Part shown: in pieces, positions 25,570-32,083 of the stretch
How positions within the stretch are numbered: position 1 is the stretch's first letter
How the letters are laid out: each line of letters starts with the position of its first letter
NCBI GenBank assembly: GCA_031265345.1
Contig: JAISCU010000423.1
Span: 1-47,618 of the forward strand
Origin: Bifidobacteriaceae bacterium
Lineage (GTDB): Bacteria > Actinomycetota > Actinomycetes > Actinomycetales > WQXJ01
Length of the DNA: 47,618 nucleotides
Direction: 5' to 3'
Translations under genes and position numbers: made by a program
The notes under the pieces: generated by a model
The model's database searches: none
What the model was told of the DNA's origin: nothing
The model's input: the letters and a program-made list of their open reading frames with translations, nothing else

Positions 25570-26130
25570 ATGGTGCCTGCGCCGCCGCCTCGACTACTGC
25601 GTGGACGCGTGCTCCTGCTGGACGACCACGAGAATCTGTGCGGCGGCCCGGACGCCCCGGTCGCCGTGTCCAAAGCGATCTGGACCGCGCTGACCCAGGC
25701 GCTATCCGTGGATGAGTATGACAACGCCATTGTCGGTCTGTCCGGATTCGGTGCCAAGAATCTGATGGAGTCGCTCCCGATGGGCCAGTTGCGCCTGGTT
25801 CTGGGGCGCGGTCCCGACGGCGCCGACAACGCGCTGATCCGGGCCATTGATCCGGACCATGTGGCATCGCGCTTCGACTCGGTCGCGATAGCGTCCGGCG
25901 ACCATATCTTCGCCACCCTCGCCTGGCGCTTGCGCGACCTGGGGCTGATGGTCTGCAACGTGACGGCTGTGACGGCCGGCTCGTCGCGGGCGCTCTCAAT
26001 GGCCTGCACCTGCCGCGTGCGCCTAAAGATCGACGTTCGCGACAGGGCGGTGCTCTCCCAATTGGCCTTGGTCCCGGCACCGATCCACGGCTACGAGGGC
26101 GAATGGATCGCCCGCCACGTCAAGAACTGA
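25570..26130 (+). CDS. NYN-domain (DUF88/LabA-like, PIN-fold) protein
   Basis: The product has 186 residues from ATG 25570; GTG 25552 or GTG 25519 in the same frame are alternative starts and no start has a strong ribosome binding site. The order of motifs fits the NYN fold: a first strand ending in acidic residues (VLLLDDHENL), LRLVLGRGPDGADNALIRAID with the conserved Asp, and FDSVAIASGDHIFATLAWRLRDLGLMVCNVT. The last is the family's SGD.F..L...L...G..V segment. These acidic residues form the metal site of PIN-like nucleases, so RNase activity is plausible. The chain ends in GEWIARHVKN, a tail that recurs in decayed form at 26637-26731. No operon partner; palindromes flank it on both sides. 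Confidence 0.7.
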   Translation: MVPAPPPRLLRGRVLLLDDHENLCGGPDAPVAVSKAIWTALTQALSVDEYDNAIVGLSGFGAKNLMESLPMGQLRLVLGRGPDGADNALIRAIDPDHVASRFDSVAIASGDHIFATLAWRLRDLGLMVCNVTAVTAGSSRALSMACTCRVRLKIDVRDRAVLSQLALVPAPIHGYEGEWIARHVKN

Positions 26131-26252
26131 CATCGACGCGCCAAGCGCCTGGGCCACTGCGGCCTTCAGCGAGGGCGGCCGTCTGGAGAGACCCTACTCA
26201 CTTCCAAGCGACAAAGCCCTGCACCTCGGCATTCCCCTGAAGTCGGTGGGAG

Positions 26253-26520
26253 GAAAAGACAAATCCTCTGGATGTCGTGCGCGAGAGTCAGGGGATTCGT
26301 CTTTCTGCAGAACCCTTCTTAATCGAGCGCCAGGAAATTTGTCTTTCTCGGCTCGAGCCGATTTTGGAGTGGCCTGGCTGACCTGCGACTTCGTGATCGC
26401 GGACACCGAGTGCCGAGCGCGAAAAGACAAATCCCCTGAATGTCGGCGAAACGAGTCGCGAAGAAAAGCCGAATTCCCTGGATGTCGCATGCGAGTGCCA
26501 GGGGATTTGTCTTTCTCCGG
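26253..26520. repeat. Cluster of GAAAAGACAAATCC / GGATTTGTCTTTC inverted repeats
   Basis: Three left arms (26253-26280, 26421-26446, 26463-26488; core GAAAAGACAAATCCYCTGRATGTCG, the third degenerate) and three right arms (about 26289-26308, 26329-26350, 26499-26518; core CAGGGGATTTGTCTTTCT) alternate within 270 bp. Adjacent arms form hairpins with GTCGTGCGCGAGAG-type loops. The segment is visibly richer in A and T than its surroundings. The units are not evenly spaced and have no spacers, so this is not a CRISPR array. It lies in a 923-bp gap (26131-27053) without an intact gene. Confidence 0.75.
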
Positions 26521-26636
26521 AACTCCTCCCCAACGAACGGCCACTGTGAGCGAGTTCCGGCGGATGCGCCCTTTCTCTGCGGCCAGGTGGAGCGTGTCTG
26601 CTGAACGCCCAAGATCGGCCCACCGTCGCCGCGAAG

Positions 26637-26731
26637 CCGAATGGATCGGCGGTCACGTCAAGACCGGATGCAAACGCCCTGCCACTTGCGGCGACGATGA
26701 CGAATGGGTCGACCGTCGCATCAAGAGCTGA
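26637..26731 (+). pseudogene. Decayed tandem copies of the NYN gene's 3' end
   Basis: Two short in-frame segments, EWIGGHVKT (26641 on) and DEWVDRRIKS-stop (ending 26731), repeat the C-terminus EWIARHVKN-stop of the NYN gene. At DNA level GAATGGATCG...CACGTCAAGA is conserved, and part of the downstream non-coding sequence (GC.CC...CACTTGCGG) is shared too. They lie about 540 and 600 bp after the original, on the far side of the repeat cluster. They look like leftovers of a local duplication, not a functional gene. Confidence 0.5.
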
Positions 26732-26909
26732 CGCCGAGGCCCAGACCGCCCGTCGGACCCGCGGGTAGCTGAGATGCCCGCAGCACCGTAGCGCTGCGAC
26801 TGCGGCGCCAGCGGTCATGGCGCGCCGCCAGGGTCGCCTTAACAGAGTCGGCCTTCTCGGTCGATAGGTACACAACTTCCGCACAACTCGGGCGCGGGGG
26901 CCTGGCCAC

Positions 26910-26921
26910 GCGGCATCGTGC
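26910..26921. repeat. Solo right end of the GATGCCG repeat family
   Basis: GCGGCATCGTGC is the right-end sequence of the element at 28392-28561. I find no matching left end nearby. The rest of 26732-27008 shows nothing else I can support. Confidence 0.5.
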
Positions 26922-27008
26922 CTGGTCAAACGCCAGTACACGGTCCCGAAGGCGGTCGCCGAGACCAGCGATTCGCCCAGGGAACCACGTAACGGTCAAG
27001 TAGAAGCC

Positions 27009-27045
27009 TGCGAAATGGTCACGTTGAGCCTTGCGAAATAGTAAA
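27009..27045 (+). promoter_or_regulatory. Direct repeat TGCGAAATRGT upstream of the ATPase gene
   Basis: TGCGAAATGGT (27009-27019) and TGCGAAATAGT (27032-27042) are direct repeats 23 bp apart, ending 11 bases before the GTG start. The spacing of about two helical turns suggests a same-face binding site, perhaps for autoregulation. No ribosome binding site is visible, so the message may be leaderless. Confidence 0.4.
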
Positions 27046-27053
27046 GTACCGGC

Positions 27054-28328
27054 GTGCGGAAATATCTTCGTCGGGTCATCGACGACGAATTGGACGAGTT
27101 CCAGCCCCGGTTGGCGGCGACTCACATCTATGGCGCCAAAGGCGTCGGGAAGACGGCGACAGCCCTGCAGCGGGTCAAGAGCGTGATCAATCTGGACCAG
27201 GCGCGGGACCGCGAACTGTTCCAGGCCGACCCGGACCTGATCGAGGCCCAGCCGGCGCCGCTGCTGATCGACGAGTGGCAGCGCGAGCCCGAGGTCTGGG
27301 ACAGGGTCCGGCGTTCGGTCGACGCGGGCGCGTCGGATGGTCAGTACATCGTCGCGGGCAGCGCCTCGCCGCCGCGCGGAGCCCAGGTCCACTCAGGGGC
27401 GGGGCGCATGGTCAGTTTCCAGATGCGACCACTGTCGCTGGCCGAGAGGGGGCTGGCTGAACCGACCGTATCGCTCGGCGCGATGCTGGCTGGGGGCGTC
27501 AAATCCACCGGACGGACCAAGGTCAAACTGGCTGATTACGTGGGCGAGATCACGGCCTCGGGCTTCCCTGGCATCCGGCCGCAACCGGAGCGCGTCCGCG
27601 GGCGCCTGCTCGACTCGTACGTCTCCAATGTGGTCAAACGCGAGTTCCCGGAGCAGGGCTACCCGGTGCGCAAACCGGCAGCGTTGCTGCAATGGATGGC
27701 CGCCTACGCCGCCGCGACCGCCAACACCACCAGCTACAACCGTATCCTCGACGCGGCCATGCCAGCCGTGAGCGACAAGCCGTCCAAGCCCGCAGCGATC
27801 GCCTACCGCCAGGTGTTGAACCGGCTCTGGCTGCTCGACCCGGTCGAGGCCTGGTCCCCTTCCGAGGCCCGGATCGAGCGTTTGACCTGGGCGCCCAAGC
27901 ACTATTTGGTCGACCCTGCCCTGGCCGCCCGCCTGCTCAAAGTGGACGCGGCCGCGCTGTTGCGCGGAAGCCAGGGCGCGCGCTCCCATCTGCGTGACGG
28001 GAATCTGCTGGGAGCCCTATTCGAGCACCTGGTGGCGCTCAGCGTGAAGACCTACGCTCAGGCCAATGAGGCAGAGGTCCGCCACCTGCGCACACACGGT
28101 GGCCAGCACGAGGTCGATCTGGTGGTGGAGAACGCCGCTGGCGGGGTGGTCGCGTTGGATGTCAAGCTGACAGCCACACCCATCGCCGACGACGTCAAAC
28201 AGTTGCTCTGGCTGCGGGACCGCCTGGGCTCCAACTTCGTGGACGGCGCGATCATCACCACCGGCTCGCAGGCCTACCGCCGCAAAGATGGGATCGCCGT
28301 CATCCCGGCCGCGCTGCTCGGCCCGTAA
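27054..28328 (+). CDS. AAA_14/DUF4143 family ATPase
   Basis: The product has 424 residues, starting at GTG 27054 (MRKYLRRVIDDELD). The N-terminal AAA_14 domain has a Walker A motif GAKGVGKTAT, a Walker B-like strand PLLIDEWQREPEVWDRVRR (the family's conserved DEWQ) and GQYIVAGSASP (sensor-like). A central segment (GFPGIRPQPERVRGRLLDSYVSNVVKREF) leads to the DUF4143 domain, whose end resembles a restriction-endonuclease-like fold (HLRTHGGQHEVDLVVENAAGGVVALDVKLT, with the E-V-D...D-V-K pattern). Such proteins are widespread stand-alone ATPases of unknown cellular role, sometimes linked to defence or mobile DNA. Here the gene is solitary and followed 6 bases later by a palindrome. Confidence 0.9.
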   Translation: MRKYLRRVIDDELDEFQPRLAATHIYGAKGVGKTATALQRVKSVINLDQARDRELFQADPDLIEAQPAPLLIDEWQREPEVWDRVRRSVDAGASDGQYIVAGSASPPRGAQVHSGAGRMVSFQMRPLSLAERGLAEPTVSLGAMLAGGVKSTGRTKVKLADYVGEITASGFPGIRPQPERVRGRLLDSYVSNVVKREFPEQGYPVRKPAALLQWMAAYAAATANTTSYNRILDAAMPAVSDKPSKPAAIAYRQVLNRLWLLDPVEAWSPSEARIERLTWAPKHYLVDPALAARLLKVDAAALLRGSQGARSHLRDGNLLGALFEHLVALSVKTYAQANEAEVRHLRTHGGQHEVDLVVENAAGGVVALDVKLTATPIADDVKQLLWLRDRLGSNFVDGAIITTGSQAYRRKDGIAVIPAALLGP

Positions 28329-28334
28329 ACCTGG

Positions 28335-28366
28335 GGACGGTTCCGTGACTAGTCGAGGAACCGTCC
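28335..28366 (+). repeat. REP-like palindrome GGACGGTTCC/GGAACCGTCC (possible terminator)
   Basis: GGACGGTTCC (28335-28344) and GGAACCGTCC (28357-28366) form a perfect 10-bp stem. The 12-base loop contains the palindrome GACTAGTC. It begins 6 bases after the ATPase stop codon, so it can act as a terminator. The form resembles REP palindromes found in many genomes (recollection, not searched). Confidence 0.65.
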
Positions 28367-28391
28367 ACGGGTTCAGACTACGTAAAGACAG

Positions 28392-28561
28392 TTGGACGAT
28401 GCCGCCGGGTCGGCCCGCGCGCCCCCGGTCGGCCCTCGCGGTTCGGCCCGTCACCAGCCAGGCGGCGAAGTCCATCCGACCAACAGGGCTGGTGCCGGGA
28501 ACCAGACCCAAAGCGGCAGCCGAGCCTGGTCGCCAAAGCTGGCCGAGCGGCATCGTGCAAC
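28392..28561. repeat. 170-bp MITE-like element with TTGSACGATGCCGC ends (best full copy)
   Basis: The left end TTGGACGATGCCGC (28392-28405) and right end GCGGCATCGTGCAA (28548-28561) are inverted repeats matching at 13 of 14 positions. The 142-base interior is GC-rich with no coding signal. It fills the space between the convergent ATPase and diaminopentanoate-dehydrogenase-like genes. Related ends occur at 1701, 4453, 21615, 26910, 29751, 29951, 33390 and 34377. Confidence 0.75.
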
Positions 28562-28572
28562 CGGAAAAGCCG

Positions 28573-29592
28573 CTAAACCTGCTGCGCGACCGTCGGCAGA
28601 TACGGCGCTGGGCGGAGCTTCTCGAGCGTGGTGAAGCCGGGTGCGGCGGCGATCACCTGCGGTAGGCGGTTGACTATGGTGGCGCAGGTCAGCTCGACAG
28701 TCTTGGGCTCGGCCACATTGACGCGGGTGGTGGGCTCGCCGCGGATGACCCAATCGCCCAGGTCGACCTCGTCGGGGCGGTAGACCTTGCCTTGGACCTT
28801 CATGACGATGTCGATGCCCTGGCGCGTGTGCGCGGTCGCCTTCGCGGTCATCCCGGCGGCCTGACCAGGCAGGATGGCGCGGCCGAGGGTCGATGACTCG
28901 AGCGGCGTATCCACGAATTCGGGCATCAGCTCCTGGGAGATGTCGATCATGTCCAGCCCCATCTGCGACGCGATCCAGCCCGGCACGTTCATGGCGAAGG
29001 AGGGCACATTGGCGTCGGCGATCTCGCGCTGGAACTCCTCCGCGGTCAGCCCCACGCCGTGGACCTGCGCCAAGGCGATCCCGTAGTCATCGACGTTGTA
29101 GGAGCTGAACCCCTCCATGGCGTCGATTCGTTGCGTTGAGCCCGCGATCACGGTGGCCAGGTTGCCCCAGTAGACATCTTGGTAGCCCGATCCGGTCAGG
29201 GTCACGCCGTGCTCCTTGGCCAGCGCGTCCAGACGGGCGGTGATCTCGGGAGAGGTGGTGCGCGGGTAGAACGCCTCCTCGCAGGTCGAGATGGCGTTGA
29301 CGCCGTGACGGGCGCAGGCCGCGAAGAAGGGCTCCATGTCGCTCATCAGGCTGAGCAGGGTCAGGATGGCCACGTCGGCGCCGCGCGAGAGCACCTCGTC
29401 GGCGTCGGCGGACACCGTCACTCCCAGGTCGCGGCCCAAACCGGCCAGTTGACCAGCGTCTTTGCCGATCAGGTCGGGATTGTTGTCGATCACGCCGACC
29501 AGGTCGAAGCCCTTCTCGACCAGGTAGCGGATGATGACGGTCCCCATCAGGCCGCTGCCATACAGGACCACTTTGGTTGGTTGACTGGACAT
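28573..29592 (-). CDS. 2,4-diaminopentanoate dehydrogenase-like NAD(P)-dependent oxidoreductase
   Basis: The product has 339 residues from ATG 29592-29590, with GGAGG 6 bases upstream. A Rossmann nucleotide site opens the chain (KVVLYGSGLMGTVIIRYLVEKGFDLVGVIDNNPDLIGKD), as in dihydrodipicolinate-reductase-fold enzymes. The middle (NAISTCEEAFYPRTTSPEI, LTGSGYQDVYWGNL) and C-terminal parts resemble 2,4-diaminopentanoate dehydrogenase (Ord) of ornithine fermentation rather than DapB, which is ~250 residues. The Ord reaction gives 2-amino-4-oxopentanoate, NAD(P)H and ammonia. The other Ord-pathway genes (D-ornithine aminomutase, OrtAB thiolase) are not in the window, so the substrate is uncertain. 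It lies divergent from the acyl-CoA cluster, which may be its metabolic partner. Confidence 0.75.
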   Translation of the reverse strand: MSSQPTKVVLYGSGLMGTVIIRYLVEKGFDLVGVIDNNPDLIGKDAGQLAGLGRDLGVTVSADADEVLSRGADVAILTLLSLMSDMEPFFAACARHGVNAISTCEEAFYPRTTSPEITARLDALAKEHGVTLTGSGYQDVYWGNLATVIAGSTQRIDAMEGFSSYNVDDYGIALAQVHGVGLTAEEFQREIADANVPSFAMNVPGWIASQMGLDMIDISQELMPEFVDTPLESSTLGRAILPGQAAGMTAKATAHTRQGIDIVMKVQGKVYRPDEVDLGDWVIRGEPTTRVNVAEPKTVELTCATIVNRLPQVIAAAPGFTTLEKLRPAPYLPTVAQQV

Positions 29593-29750
29593 TCTTGCCT
29601 CCAAAACATAGCTGTGCGACGCACCCTAGCGGGCGTCGTTGAACGGACACTACCCATGGTGCCGCGCGCCGTCCGGGGACGTTCGGCACCCCCGCCTCGG
29701 TCCCACGCACGGGTCGTCCCACCAAGGCTCGCTCCGGGTCTCGAAGAACC

Positions 29751-30008
29751 TGGACGATGCCGCCCGGCCGGGTTCCAGCGCCTCTTCCGCTTCCCGCGTC
29801 GGACGCCCCGCCAGAACAGGGGACAGGCCCAGAACAGGAGACAGGCGCCTGTTCTGCGGCGGGGCGGGGCCGCTGGCTGTCCACAACTCACGGGAACTCG
29901 GCGGGGCAGCGAGTTGAAGCCATTTGCGGACAAGCGCCGGGAGGGGCGCCGATGCCGCCGACCCGGCAACCTGCGCAAACACGGCTGGCCGACCGGGCGG
30001 CATCGGGC
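29751..30008. repeat. Composite nested repeat region (GATGCCG ends enclosing other palindromes)
   Basis: The gap 29593-30345 (753 bp) contains no gene. TGGACGATGCCGCCCGG (29751-29767) pairs with CCGGGCGGCATC (29993-30004). Nested inside are: a REP-like unit with CAGAACAGG at 29812-29820 and 29830-29838 and its complement CCTGTTCTG at 29848-29856; the first 55-bp TGTCC...GGACA unit (29878-29932); and a smaller element GATGCCGCC/GGCGGCATC (29951-29959, 29996-30004). It looks like successive insertions of repeats into repeats. Confidence 0.6.
29878..29932. repeat. 55-bp TGTCC...GGACA unit, copy 1
   Basis: Ends TGTCC (29878-29882) and GGACA (29928-29932) enclose the hairpin AACTCG-N9-CGAGTT (29895-29915). 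Copy 2 at 30014-30068 has the same length, the same hairpin with a 9-base loop, and the shared string GAGTTGAAGC. Confidence 0.65.
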
Positions 30009-30013
30009 ACCGG

Positions 30014-30068
30014 TGTCCGCGACTGGCTGGAACTCGGGTTGGTCGCGAGTTGAAGCTACTTATGGACA
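30014..30068. repeat. 55-bp TGTCC...GGACA unit, copy 2
   Basis: Same architecture as 29878-29932: TGTCC (30014-30018), AACTCG (30031-30036), CGAGTT (30046-30051) and GGACA (30064-30068). Loop sequences and outer spacers differ, while the arms and GAGTTGAAGC are kept, as expected if structure is what is conserved. Confidence 0.65.
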
Positions 30069-30202
30069 CATCCCGGTACCCGGGGCGGCTCGCCCAGAAA
30101 CTCTCCTGGAGACTTTCTGGGCGCGCTCGTTCGGGGGGCTATCTTGGCGTCGATTTGACCTTGGCGGGGGTCGCATGTTCAACTGAGGTGGACAAGGTAA
30201 AA

Positions 30203-30252
30203 CCCAGGCCATTGAAGGCCTGGGCGCGGAGGCCACGCCCGCATCGGCGTGG
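30203..30252 (+). promoter_or_regulatory. Two consecutive hairpins in the leader of the acyl-CoA operon
   Basis: CCCAGGCC-ATTGAA-GGCCTGGG (30203-30224, perfect 8-bp stem) is followed by CCACGCC-CGCATC-GGCGTGG (30233-30252, perfect 7-bp stem). Both lie within 145 bases upstream of the CoA-transferase start. A TTGACC at about 30153 could be a -35, but I see no good -10. This may be a structured leader; it does not match a riboswitch class I can name. Confidence 0.4.
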
Positions 30253-30345
30253 CGCACGCGACCAAATGGTGTCGGGGGCAACGCCATGACTCGTCATGTT
30301 TGCCTCCTTCCGAATGGACGGCCGCGAGGCCGGGGAGGAGACACG

Positions 30346-32070
30346 ATGGCCGCCAAGGTCATTACGTCGGATGAAGCTGCGGGCCTGGTCGAGGACGGGC
30401 AGACCCTGGGCATCCAAGGGATCATCTGCACCTCGGTGGCGGAGGAACTGATCGAGGCGTTGGCCGCGCGGTTCAAGCGGACTGGCGAGCCCAAAGCCAT
30501 CACCGTCTTCACCGAATCGGGGATCGGCGACGCGGACCAGCGGGGGCTGAACGCGCTCGCGTTGGATGGCCTGATCGGCGAGCTCCACTGCGCCCACCTC
30601 GGCACGGCCCCGGCCATGGCGGCGGCGGTGGCGGGAAACACCTTCCCCGCGTTCATCGTGCCGCAAGGCGTCAACGCCCAACTGCTGCGGGCCATCGCGG
30701 GGAAGAAACCCGGTGTGGTCACCACCGTGGGCCTGGGGACCTACGCGGACCCCAGAGTGGAGGCCTGCCATGGCAACCAGACCGCTAAGGAATCCGGCAA
30801 ACGAGTGGTCGAACTGATCGAACTGGACGGCGAGGAGTATCTCCGCTACTTGCCAAGGCAGATCGACGTCTGTTTCGTGCGGGCGACCTCGGCCGACGAG
30901 GCCGGGAACCTCTCGATCGAAAGGGAATCGATCAGGTTCGACCAGTTGGAGATGGCCACCGCCACCCGCAACTCGGGCGGGATCGTGATAGCCCAAGTCG
31001 AGCGGATCGTGCAACGCGGGTCGCTGAACCCTCACTCGGTGGTGATACCTGGGCTGCTGGTGGACTACGTGGTGGTGTCAGACCCGGCGCGGCATCGTCA
31101 ATGCATGATCGAGGACGATTACCACCCCGAGTGGTCGGGCGAGGCCCGCCTGCCGCTGGCCGCGGGTGAGCCCACCGCGCTGACGGCCCGCAAAGTCTGC
31201 GGTCGCCGCGCCGCCTTCCTGCTCCAGGACGGGTATCACGTCAACCTCGGGATAGGCATCCCTGACTCGGTCAGCGACGTGGCCGCCGAGGAAGGCGTCG
31301 CTGGCAACATCTCCATGAGCATCGAGGCGGGCATCTACGGCGGCGTGCCGATGGGCGGCCTCAAGATCTGTTCCGCCCACAACCCGGAGTGCATCATCTC
31401 GCAGGTCGCCACCTTCGACATCTACGACGGCGGCGGGATCGACCTGGCGGTGTTGGGCGCGGCGGAGATAGATCGGGACGGCAACGTCAATGTCTCCAAA
31501 TTCGCCGGTCGAGTGGTTGGCCCCGGAGGCTTCATCAACATCTCGCAGTCGACTCAGACAGTCGCCTTTGTCGGTACTTTCACGGCCGGTGGCAACCAGT
31601 TCGAGATCGGGGACGGACAGCTGCGGATCGTTCGGGAAGGCCGCAACATCAAGTTCAAAGACCAGGTCGAGCAGATCACCTTCTCCGGCGAGTACGCGGC
31701 TCGCACCGGCAAGGACGTGTACTACATCACCGAACGGGCGGTGTTCAAATTGGTGGACGGCGGCATCATGCTGATCGAGATCGCTCCCGGCGTGGACCTG
31801 CAACGCGACGTTCTTGGGCAGATGGACTTCGAGCCGCTGATCGCGCCGGGCTTGCGCCTGATGGACCCGCGCATCTTCACCGATGCGCCGATGGGGCTGA
31901 CCATCAACGCGGCGGGCGGGGCCGACGAGGGCGACACGGCCGGTGCTACCAGAGTGGCCGGTGCTACCAGCAGGGCCGGCGCGCCCAAAACGCCCAGCGC
32001 GGCCGGGGCGGACGCTCAGGCTGGAGCGGACGCCGCAGCCCCGGAAACCGCTGAGCTGGCACTGGCGTAG
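30346..32070 (+). CDS. Acyl-CoA:acetate/3-oxoacid CoA-transferase (fused, PCT/YdiF type)
   Basis: The product has 574 residues from ATG 30346, with GGGGAGGAG just upstream. Both halves of a family I CoA-transferase are fused in one chain. The N-terminal half has VEDGQTLGIQGIICTSVAEELIEAL. The C-terminal half has VNLGIGIPDSV and the catalytic segment MSIEAGIYGGVPMGG, whose Glu327 should form the glutamyl-CoA thioester. It ends with a ~50-residue Ala/Thr/Gly-rich tail (about 525-574) absent from typical family members. Likely role: exchange of CoA between acetyl-, butyryl- or acetoacetyl-CoA and free acids. First gene of the acyl-CoA cluster; the thiolase starts 13 bases downstream. Confidence 0.9.
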   Translation: MAAKVITSDEAAGLVEDGQTLGIQGIICTSVAEELIEALAARFKRTGEPKAITVFTESGIGDADQRGLNALALDGLIGELHCAHLGTAPAMAAAVAGNTFPAFIVPQGVNAQLLRAIAGKKPGVVTTVGLGTYADPRVEACHGNQTAKESGKRVVELIELDGEEYLRYLPRQIDVCFVRATSADEAGNLSIERESIRFDQLEMATATRNSGGIVIAQVERIVQRGSLNPHSVVIPGLLVDYVVVSDPARHRQCMIEDDYHPEWSGEARLPLAAGEPTALTARKVCGRRAAFLLQDGYHVNLGIGIPDSVSDVAAEEGVAGNISMSIEAGIYGGVPMGGLKICSAHNPECIISQVATFDIYDGGGIDLAVLGAAEIDRDGNVNVSKFAGRVVGPGGFINISQSTQTVAFVGTFTAGGNQFEIGDGQLRIVREGRNIKFKDQVEQITFSGEYAARTGKDVYYITERAVFKLVDGGIMLIEIAPGVDLQRDVLGQMDFEPLIAPGLRLMDPRIFTDAPMGLTINAAGGADEGDTAGATRVAGATSRAGAPKTPSAAGADAQAGADAAAPETAELALA

Positions 32071-32083
32071 GGGGCTGACACGA

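Noticed and set aside
26253..26520. CRISPR array
   Set aside because: Repeat arms alternate in orientation, are unevenly spaced and have no unique spacers; no cas gene is near.
26246..26731. A 161-codon plus-strand frame across the hairpin cluster
   Set aside because: Most of it translates palindromic repeats; only the last ~30 codons resemble protein, namely the decayed NYN tail.
28573..29592. Calling this gene dapB (dihydrodipicolinate reductase)
   Set aside because: It is about 90 residues longer than DapB and its middle and C-terminal motifs fit the diaminopentanoate dehydrogenase group better.
31086..31102. GCGGCATCGTCAA inside the CoA-transferase gene as another copy of the GATGCCG repeat
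   Set aside because: It encodes conserved protein sequence (PARHRQC) in frame and has no paired end; coincidence is more likely.
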